A DNA stretch of 64,000 bases, taken from the NCBI GenBank assembly GCA_963668605.1, contig OY764903.1, forward strand, positions 6,200,001 to 6,264,000, given 5' to 3'. The first letter of the stretch is position 1; each line of letters opens with the position of its first letter. Under the pieces are notes generated by a model that made no database searches, had not been told where the DNA came from, and saw only the letters and a list, made by a program, of their open reading frames with translations. Both the position numbers and the translations under genes were made by a program. Shown here in pieces: positions 51,446-60,000 of this stretch. This stretch comes from G963668605 sp963668605 (GTDB lineage: Bacteria > Acidobacteriota > Terriglobia > Bryobacterales > Bryobacteraceae).

Positions 51446-54400
51446 ATGGCCGATTTAATACAAGTTGGAGACTTCATCACCGAATCGGAGAGGCAAGCGG
51501 CGAAGCGCCTGAAGGATCTGCCTGCCAGCTGGACGGTCATCTGTAACAAGGAGGTCGTGACTCCACAAGGATCTACTTATGAGGTAGATTTCGTCATCGT
51601 CGCTGAAAACTCAGTATTCGTCGTCGATGAGAAATCGTGGTCCGGAACGATCTACGGCAACGAGAATGAATGGGTGCTGCCCAATGCTGAACCTCGCAGA
51701 AGTCCGATTCAAAAAATGGGCCATGTAGCACGCCAATTAGCTGGTCTACTCCGCGGCCGCATTCCATACCTCCATCAGAATGCCGCCAAATCCCACTTTG
51801 TTTTCGACATCATCCTTCTCTCATCGCCGACAGTGGACATTGCAAGCATCCACGACCCTCGCATGAGCAATCACGTCCTGAAGCTGGCCGACGCGATTGA
51901 GGAACTTCAGAGAATGGATCGGCAGTTTTCCACACTTGATCTTCGTTCGTCCCAATCCGCCATCCGGACCCTACTGTCAGGCCTAAGAAACCGGCCGCCC
52001 TATCCAAAGAAGATAAACGCGTACGCAGTTGAAGAGGTCATCGAAGGCGGACGCGGGTTTTATGCGGTACGAGCCAAACACCGCGACGGCGACGAACGAA
52101 TCATCAGACTCTACGAAATCGATGCAGTGACTCAACCTCGTGAGTCGTTGCGGCGGGATTATTATGCCACGCGCCAAGCTCATCTGAAGGGTCTCTCGCC
52201 CGCAGTGGACCCGGAATTTCTCTGGAATGATGATCGTTTCTTTGCAATCCCGTTTCACTTACCCAGCGGTTCCGCACTTCGAGTAGGTGTGGACCCTTCG
52301 CTACTCGCAAATCCAGATTACGCGCTCCGACTTACGTCTGAAATCTTCAAAACGCTCAACGAACTGCATGAGACCGGGCTTGTTCATCGCCTGATTGATC
52401 CTGATTCGATCTACGTCAGCGGACCACCTACAGATGCTCGGATCCAATTCTTCAACTTCACATTCGCACGAATGGATCAACGAGCCTCGATTGCCGAAGA
52501 TCTAGATGAATACGAGAACGATAATGTTTATCTCGCGCCGGAGTGTCGCGTGGGTTTTGGTTTTGGAGAATCGGCTACCGATGTGTACGGTGCCGCGCTT
52601 TCCATTTGCCGCCACCTGTGCGCTATCGACCCGGCACGCGAAGATCTGGAGCACGGACTGGAAGAGTGGCTTTCTTCGGCTTTTGTCGTGGCTTTGAATG
52701 CTTGGCCGGTTGACCTTGCTGACGATTATGTCCAGCTCCTTCAAGAGTGCGCGGCCATCGAGCCACGTAAACGACCCAGCATACCGGTGATTGTACAGAA
52801 ACTGGAAGCGTTGCTGACAGCCTGGAAGAATACACAGATCACACCGCCCCCGAGAGTGCCCACGATGCTTGGAAATGGCCAGTACCGGGTTATCCGCAAG
52901 CTGGGTGAAGGTGCGAGTGCGGTGACGTACTTGGTTGAAGAGGTTCTTTACGACGGCGGAAAGTATGTGCTCAAGCAGATAAAGAACATCGGCGCAGTGG
53001 ACCGCTTCGTGCGGACAGAACTTAGTGCATTGAAGGACTTGATTCACCCGAACCTACCGCGACTATATGACGTTCGCCCTGCTACTGACGATTATCACCT
53101 GAGACTGGAATACATTCCCGGCGCACAGCTCGAAGATTGCATGAGTAGTTTCCGCGGAAGTCCAGAACGACTGCTCCAGCTCGCCACACCCCTATTGAAG
53201 GCTCTTGAAGCCTTGGAAGAACACGGCATCGCTCACAGGGACATTTCTCCGAAAAACATTATCGTGCCGGACGATGGTGTGGGCCGGACATGTTTGATTG
53301 ACTTCGGTTTGGCAAGACTAAGGCAAGACTCGCGAACAAGTGCAGTGGGAACCCCGATATACCGGGACCCGGACGTGGAGCGTTATGACTGGAGCAAGAC
53401 CTCCGACTTGTACTCCGTTGCTGTGGTGCTCTTCGAAGCTCTTACTGGTGAGCTTCCTTTTGTTACAGAGAACGGTTCGCCCCGCAAGTCCCTTGTGCGA
53501 ACTCTCACGGATCTTGATGAAGCAGCCAATAGACCGGCTCTCCTGAAGTGTTTGCTGCGCGGTGCGGGGCTGCTAGGCGACCGATACCCTGATGCAAAGT
53601 CGTTTTTGCGAGCGCTTAACGAATCAGTAACTGCCCCGGAGGTGCTCCACGTTGGCACCGAGGTGCACCTTCCCTGGGTTCGCCAAATCCGTGGACTCTA
53701 CCGGAATAGCGCATCGGGTAATCCGGACAATCGAGGACTTGATAGTGATTTCGCCCGCGCCACGTATGTGCCGACACGCCTGGACACGGACCTGCTGCCT
53801 GACGTCGCAACGCTAAAGAAGAGGCTCGTACTCCTCACCGGTAATCCCGGTGATGGGAAGACAGCATTTCTTGAGAAAGTTCGCGACGACTTGAAAAGCC
53901 GAGGCGCTGTTGGGATTCGGGAGGATCGCTACGGATGGGAGGTCAAGCACGCCGGTAAGCGCTTTGAAGCGATATTTGATGCTTCAGAGTCTCGTGGACA
54001 AATGACTGATGCGGAGGTTTTACGGCAAGCGCTCGCGCCGTTCGCGGGAGATTCCACACCCGAACTATCCTCGCTACCAATTCTGCTGATCGCCATCAAC
54101 GACGGGCGTCTGCACAAATTCCTCACCTCCGAAAGGGAAACTTTCGGTTGGCTAGCTAACTGCGTCGGGAGACTTGTTTTTGAGGAGGCCGAGGCAGACC
54201 CGTACGTCGAGATTGTTGACTTGAAACGCCGCGCTTTGGTTCAATTTCCGGGCAAAGCGGGAAGCATGCTATCGCGCATGCTTTCAGGCCTCGTTGATGC
54301 CTCCAAATGGAGCGCCTGTCAGAACTGCTGCGCACGCGAGGATTGTTCCATAAAGTTCAACGCAGATCGCCTTGCGAATCCTCAAGTGGCCTCACGCCTC

Positions 54401-55387
54401 GAATATCTGTTCCTTATCCAGCATTGGCGACGCCACCGGCGGGCTACAATCCGCGACGTCCGGTCAGCTTTGGCCTACCTGATAACCGGAAACTTGGTTT
54501 GCGAGGATATCCACCGCGAACGGCAGGCGCAACATCGTGAGGAAGAGTGGAATCTTCGCCCCTACTTCCACGCGGTTTTCAATGCACGTCGTGAGAAGGA
54601 TGAAATGCTCGACGACCTCGCCTCGGTTGATCCTGCTCAGCGCGCCCACCCCAGGCTGGACCGCTTTCTGCATTTTCACCGATCGACAAATAGATGGTCT
54701 TCAGTGCTCGAATACACAGCTGCAATCACGTCACCAGCTGCCTTCGACGCTGCAATGAATCCGGAAATACTCGATGGACGCTGGTACGGCTCAATCAAAC
54801 GACGTCTCTACTTCGAAGCCGATGATGAGAAGCTGCGGAACGGAGGTTGGGAATTGCCCGAGTCCGGACAGATGTTGCCCTACCGCTACTTGACGGATTT
54901 CGCATCAGCCATGACCGGATCGTTATCAATGGAGCAGGTATTGGCTAGGCTAGTTGACGGGATTTCCCGAGCTGAAGGGGTACCTAAATCCGCCTCAAAT
55001 GGAAGGCTGTCGCTATCGTTAGCCCGAAACGCGGAACAGGAATTGACGGTAATTAAGCAGTTCGATTCGTCGCAGTTCCGCTGCGCGATTGTATCAGCCG
55101 ATAGTGCTTATGTTGAAAGTATTCCTGATGCCCTGCGACTTTTTCATATTTCCGGCAGCCCTTCAATCGGCGTGACGCTCGATATGTTCGAATTGTTATC
55201 TCGTCTGGCAGACGGATACACCGCCGGTACGCAAGAATTTGAGCCGTTCTTGGTTGAACTGGGTGAATTTAAGTCGGGGTTGTTGCGGATGGGTGTAAAC
55301 GAAGTTCTGCTTCTTGAGGGCAGATCACGATTACATCGGGTTGCGCTTGAGGATGGGGTTATAACCCTTAAGGAATCAGTACTATGA
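51446..55387 (+). CDS. NERD - pseudokinase - Ser/Thr kinase - P-loop NTPase protein (MAD6/PglW/DptF-like)
   Basis: 1313 residues, first gene of the candidate defence operon. Domains in order: a NERD nuclease-like domain (about 8-120; Glu15, Asp48 in YEVDFVIV, and VVDEKSW with Asp61/Lys63 as the (D/E)xK); a kinase-like domain (about 195-450) whose HRD is replaced by HRLID (314-318), so a likely pseudokinase; an apparently active Ser/Thr kinase (about 475-735) with GEGASAVTYLV, Lys510, HRDISPKN (Asp599) and DFG (Asp619); and a P-loop NTPase from about 790 with GNPGDGKT (799-806), LIAINDGRL (about 880) and a Cys cluster CQNCCAREDC. NERD-kinase proteins occur in Pgl/BREX type 2 and MADS; the last part recalls DndF/DptF. 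Its stop overlaps the next ATG. Confidence 0.8.
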   Translation: MADLIQVGDFITESERQAAKRLKDLPASWTVICNKEVVTPQGSTYEVDFVIVAENSVFVVDEKSWSGTIYGNENEWVLPNAEPRRSPIQKMGHVARQLAGLLRGRIPYLHQNAAKSHFVFDIILLSSPTVDIASIHDPRMSNHVLKLADAIEELQRMDRQFSTLDLRSSQSAIRTLLSGLRNRPPYPKKINAYAVEEVIEGGRGFYAVRAKHRDGDERIIRLYEIDAVTQPRESLRRDYYATRQAHLKGLSPAVDPEFLWNDDRFFAIPFHLPSGSALRVGVDPSLLANPDYALRLTSEIFKTLNELHETGLVHRLIDPDSIYVSGPPTDARIQFFNFTFARMDQRASIAEDLDEYENDNVYLAPECRVGFGFGESATDVYGAALSICRHLCAIDPAREDLEHGLEEWLSSAFVVALNAWPVDLADDYVQLLQECAAIEPRKRPSIPVIVQKLEALLTAWKNTQITPPPRVPTMLGNGQYRVIRKLGEGASAVTYLVEEVLYDGGKYVLKQIKNIGAVDRFVRTELSALKDLIHPNLPRLYDVRPATDDYHLRLEYIPGAQLEDCMSSFRGSPERLLQLATPLLKALEALEEHGIAHRDISPKNIIVPDDGVGRTCLIDFGLARLRQDSRTSAVGTPIYRDPDVERYDWSKTSDLYSVAVVLFEALTGELPFVTENGSPRKSLVRTLTDLDEAANRPALLKCLLRGAGLLGDRYPDAKSFLRALNESVTAPEVLHVGTEVHLPWVRQIRGLYRNSASGNPDNRGLDSDFARATYVPTRLDTDLLPDVATLKKRLVLLTGNPGDGKTAFLEKVRDDLKSRGAVGIREDRYGWEVKHAGKRFEAIFDASESRGQMTDAEVLRQALAPFAGDSTPELSSLPILLIAINDGRLHKFLTSERETFGWLANCVGRLVFEEAEADPYVEIVDLKRRALVQFPGKAGSMLSRMLSGLVDASKWSACQNCCAREDCSIKFNADRLANPQVASRLEYLFLIQHWRRHRRATIRDVRSALAYLITGNLVCEDIHRERQAQHREEEWNLRPYFHAVFNARREKDEMLDDLASVDPAQRAHPRLDRFLHFHRSTNRWSSVLEYTAAITSPAAFDAAMNPEILDGRWYGSIKRRLYFEADDEKLRNGGWELPESGQMLPYRYLTDFASAMTGSLSMEQVLARLVDGISRAEGVPKSASNGRLSLSLARNAEQELTVIKQFDSSQFRCAIVSADSAYVESIPDALRLFHISGSPSIGVTLDMFELLSRLADGYTAGTQEFEPFLVELGEFKSGLLRMGVNEVLLLEGRSRLHRVALEDGVITLKESVL

Positions 55388-57024
55388 AAATTAAGCTCCC
55401 GAAACCCTTGAAGGGACTTAAGTTTGATCTGCTCTTCACCATCGACATGAACGATTTCGATGTAGAAATGCTACTCCCCAGCTTGTTTCATTTGGTTAGA
55501 ACAAAGGGCCTCAGAGTGGGCAAGCCGATGAATCCGGACTTATATGCCGAGTATCGTGCCAAGTTGGCTGAGCATCCCAGACTGAGTGGATTCACGCAAC
55601 AACCGGGAAAACTTCTAGACCGTTGGCTTCGAACTGCTGTTGTCAAGATGGGTTGGAAGGGACGAGCCCACACCGAAGAACAAATGAGCTATCTTTTCCC
55701 AACAACCATGCTTGCTTACAAAGGGGGATTGCCGAAGGAGGGCACTCGCCTTCGCGGGGTCAATTATTTCGTGTATTCCGTGCTTCTGCACGAAACGAAT
55801 AAGGACCCCAGGAAACTCGACGAGCTGTTCCGGTCCGCGATTGGTAAGGGATTAATTTTCCAAACTGACAAAGATTACGATTGCCATTACGACGGAATCT
55901 CACAAATCGACATCGAGGCCATGCTCACTTGCTGCTTCCTAGATGGGCAAGCAGCGGGCGGTATCAAGGCGCTCGATGTCAAACCATTTCCGCGTCTCGC
56001 AAATCAATCTCGCTTCTTCGCGACTGATGTACTCAATACGCTCGGCGCATATAGTGCGCTGCCATCTACAGTGTTGGGCCAGTTTTTACTAACTCTCATC
56101 AACTTTCATCTGTTTATCTATTTCATGCGCCTAATGAGTTGGGTTGAGTCGTTGTCGTCAGGATCCGAGGATAGGAGCCCTGATATCTATCTTGATTGCG
56201 CCGGAGAGAGAGGCACTTATTCAGATGAACTCGCGCGTTCCTGTGTGGAAAGAGATTTGGAACGGCTTGAGCGGTATGTTCGGTCCTCCCTTCGGCTTCG
56301 GACGCTTGATCGGTTTGTCAGCAGTAATACCAAACTGAAGAATACGTTTGCAAATCCAGAGTCTGACATTGGTGAATACTTCCGACAACTCATAGAGCGA
56401 GCCTCTGATATCCATGTGGAGACGAGGGCTGAGTACGAGTTTGACCAAGTGTGCGAGGAGAATGGATTGAGGAAATCTGAATTTTCGGAGGACGTTGAGA
56501 TGACTGACGCGGTCCAGTATCTTCAAGGTCTTCAAAGCAATGCTGATCTCGCACCGTTTGATCGTTTGGTATCTGTCCTGTTCGAGTCTCAGCGCAACTC
56601 AGCGCTCGGAAATATCACCGGATGGTTTTACTCGGTCGCCGGTTTCAACCGGTCTTATGGACTTATGACAGGGAATAGGAAGGGGCGTTTCCGAGTAGCC
56701 AGGTATGTGCTCAGTAATGAGTTATTAAACGCTCTGGTCCACGCAGCCTTAGCTGACTTCGGCAGCCTGACGGAGAACGAACGGATCCCCGCGACTAGAA
56801 TCCCGCTTCGCCGATTTTTGGATTGGCTTAGAGATAGATTCGGCATGCTGATCGATAGGCCTCCCTCTTTCGATACTTCCACCGAAGCCATCGAGGCTGC
56901 CCGTCACAACTTGGAGGCCTTTAAGGTTCGTCTTCGACAGATTGGAGTATTCCAAAATCTTTCGGATGACTTCGATGCTCAGTACATTGGGCGGTCATTG
57001 ACTCACGGTGCTTTCTCTCGTTGA
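55384..57024 (+). CDS. Defence-operon protein of unknown function (MAD7/DptG-like position)
   Basis: 546 residues without signal peptide or clear membrane segment. I recognise no domain with certainty. Landmarks are PTTMLAYKGGLPKEG, a hydrophobic helix (LGQFLLTLINFHLFIYFMRLM, about 235-255), Cys residues in CHYDG and CCFLDG, and a helical C-terminus (FLDWLRDRFGMLID, EAARHNLEAFKVRLRQIGVFQNLSDDFDAQYIGRS). It is coupled to the kinase gene by ATGA, and the ATPase gene starts 9 bases after it. By position it equals MAD7 in MADS or DptG in the Dnd restriction module, both of unclear biochemical role. It probably forms a complex with the flanking proteins. Confidence 0.65.
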   Translation: MKIKLPKPLKGLKFDLLFTIDMNDFDVEMLLPSLFHLVRTKGLRVGKPMNPDLYAEYRAKLAEHPRLSGFTQQPGKLLDRWLRTAVVKMGWKGRAHTEEQMSYLFPTTMLAYKGGLPKEGTRLRGVNYFVYSVLLHETNKDPRKLDELFRSAIGKGLIFQTDKDYDCHYDGISQIDIEAMLTCCFLDGQAAGGIKALDVKPFPRLANQSRFFATDVLNTLGAYSALPSTVLGQFLLTLINFHLFIYFMRLMSWVESLSSGSEDRSPDIYLDCAGERGTYSDELARSCVERDLERLERYVRSSLRLRTLDRFVSSNTKLKNTFANPESDIGEYFRQLIERASDIHVETRAEYEFDQVCEENGLRKSEFSEDVEMTDAVQYLQGLQSNADLAPFDRLVSVLFESQRNSALGNITGWFYSVAGFNRSYGLMTGNRKGRFRVARYVLSNELLNALVHAALADFGSLTENERIPATRIPLRRFLDWLRDRFGMLIDRPPSFDTSTEAIEAARHNLEAFKVRLRQIGVFQNLSDDFDAQYIGRSLTHGAFSR

Positions 57025-57033
57025 ATAATCCAA

Positions 57034-60000
57034 ATGCTAGAAAATCTTCTACACGAATTGGCGGACCAGATTGCCGAGGAATTCCAGAATCGCGACAAAG
57101 GACATTGTCTTCGCGTCGACAATCTGGACAACGATATCTGCGCAAAACTGTGCACACAGTTGCGGAGCACTGCGCCAGGCTTCGACACTTTTGTTCTCTC
57201 TGAAGCTCCAGCCGCCGATCAGGAAGTGCGTCCGGATCAGGCCGTCGAGCTTCGGAATGGCAAAGACGCGAGCCTCTGCTTGTTGGTACCCGCGAATCTC
57301 TCCCAGGTTACGGCGAGCTCCCTGGGTAACTCTTTCTCGAGTTTTGCGTTCAATCGCTTTCTCGAGAGAGTCGAACGCGTGCTTCTGAGCAATCTTCCTC
57401 AGGAGATCGGAGCGTTAGCTGGCACGGTTCGACGACAATTGAAGGGTCGTGCAGCAGTGTGTCGCGAGGACATGATTGATTACCTACTCTCGCTGAAGAC
57501 ATCGCCGTCACCCGAATCGGCTGGCCGCGAACTATGGCGAGTTGGCCTGATCCCTGATCCAGACGAGAATTTCCCAGTCCGACTTCAGCGGAACCGTGCG
57601 TGCGTTGATGCTATCGGAAGGCCCGCGCGCCCACAGAATTCCGCGACTGAGCGGCTGAATGGACTAGGCCTTCCCGAAGATCAATTCAAACGGCGGCTCG
57701 CAAATTACCTCGCCGGTAAAGTGCTTAGCCAAACCGAAAACTGGCAGCGGCCTATTGCTGAAGACCAGGGACTGTCAGAATTCGCTTTTCATCAATGGAC
57801 TTTCCCCGAAGGCCGAACTTCCGGACTCAACCAAATTAAGATCGAACCATTTCTGAACCTGGACGGCTCCGCCGTCGCGTATTGCAAGCTGAAAGTAGAC
57901 GATGCAGGTTCTCTTCAAGGTCAAGTCGGCCCTAAACACAAAGTGGTAGTCCGCTGGTCAAGCGAGCCGCCCGCTCCGTCTGGTGTTGAAAAATGGAAGG
58001 TTGAGCTGATCCCATGTCGCCGGGAATACGGCGACCTCTCGACGGTCAATCTTTTTTGCAGTTATCCGAAGAGTACGTCAAGACTGGTGAAGTCAGCTAA
58101 TATATCCCTCGATCTCGACGAGGTGAATTATTCGACGGTCGAGATCCGGGTAACGGCACTCACGGACGATGGCTTGGAAGTCATGGACGCCGATGGAACG
58201 CCCATCGAGGCGTTCTCCGAGGAATTTTGGTTAACCACCGATGCGTTGCCTCCGGAAGACCGTCCTCGCAAGAAGACTGAGGTCTCTTTACCACTTGCCC
58301 GGTTGAGATTCTGCGTCGAATCGAAACAGTCAGCGCTGCATATTGAGGAAACACAACCAGTTTGGGAGAAAGTTGACAAGCTTCTCTACTTCTCTGTACT
58401 GCTAAATAGGAAATCGATTGCGAGGATCGGTGTTAGTCCTGTCATCTCTCAGATGGAGGACTACTTTATTGGCAACGCCCGTCAATGTTGGCCGGCCGCG
58501 TGTGTGGAATCGGATCAGCCGATCAATTTCGAGAAGGACGTAGCGTGGGATGCGTTGCCGGAACGCCAAGTTCAGACCAAACATTGGGCGGACTTCCTTC
58601 GACAGCGCGAAGCGCTTGCTAAGGAATTGTCCGCCCAGGATTCGCGGCAGCGAATCGCTTCTGTCGAGTGGAATAAGGACCTCTCCGATCGAGTTCGTAA
58701 ATATGCCAAAGCCTATCGAGAGCTGCTGGAAGCCGTAGATGGTGAGGGTCTTCCGTGGGCCCTGAAGATAGATGCCTTTCAGATGGAGATCCACTATCCT
58801 GGCGGCCGACGTCAGGCCGCTTCGATAGTATTGCCGTGGCACCCCATGCGGCTTTTGTGGTACTCGGGTTATTGCGATCTTTTGGATTACTGGCGAATTA
58901 AACTTGCCGGAATCGAAAACAGGAACAAGAGAGCACGGGCCATTGATCTCCGCGCAATCGAACGGTTTTCGCCTCTAAACTTCCCGATGTTCATTCCGGG
59001 TCAAGATGACAAAGTACACATCTTCTCTCAAAACCTCGGCCTATTTTTGGGGTGCGCATTGCCGGAGGGTACAGACGAACCCGCAAGAGTTTTGACTGAG
59101 ATTGCCGGTGCTATTGGTCTTGGCTCCGAATGGAGCGGCAACAGCGATTTCCCGGTTGAGAAGCTAGCTAAAGAGTTGGGGGAATACCGCCGCACTCATC
59201 CCTACACTGAGACCTTGCGGATCAGCGTTGGAAATCCGGGCGATGGCGAGCAAGTCTCGCGGGCGCTCAGAACCCTTCTTGAAGATTCGGGTGAGGATGC
59301 CCCAAAACTTGACATCATCGCGAATTCGAGTGAGCCGCTACCCATCAGCTTGCCCGGTTTCGACAGGCTTAGAGACTATCAGTACGCCAGTAGTAGCCAC
59401 CGAAACGCTTCACATCTTTCCCCTATCAGCCAAATTGCCATACGCCCGCGTAGCGAAATCGCCTCCCCCCCGGGAGGGGACATTAATCTGGCATTGCTTC
59501 TCGATGAGGCCCAGCCGAAGATCAGTTCGCAACCTCCGTTCGAGTGCCAGGACAGTGCGTCCGTTTATGGGCTGCTTACTCGCGTGGTCTCAGAGTTCCA
59601 TAGCACGGAAGCAGCCGCGCGCTGGATACACCAGATCAGCTTTCCCCCCAACACGCCCAGGGAGAAACACCCCACACTGGGCGCATTCACTAACGATCTT
59701 GTCGATACTCAGCGCATGATGCTCGTGGCACTGCAGCGGTGGCGAGGGGTTGAAGACGGCTCGACACCCTCCCTGACTGTGGAACTCGATCACGAAAAAC
59801 GCACAGAATTAGATCGCATACATCACAGCGCCGATTGGGTATTGCTGCTCGACAGATTCATCGGAATTGATCTCTTTGACGATCCAAGCGACCCCTACCT
59901 TGCGAACACTGCAAAGAAATATCTTCTTGACTACGCGCCGGAGTTCATTGAGGGACTGGGACATCGATTAGTGGTTACGACAGCGTGGAGGCAAGAGGTC

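Noticed and set aside
58128..58842. Minus-strand open frames within the 1636-codon gene
   Set aside because: They are shadows of the long plus-strand frame and have no motifs.
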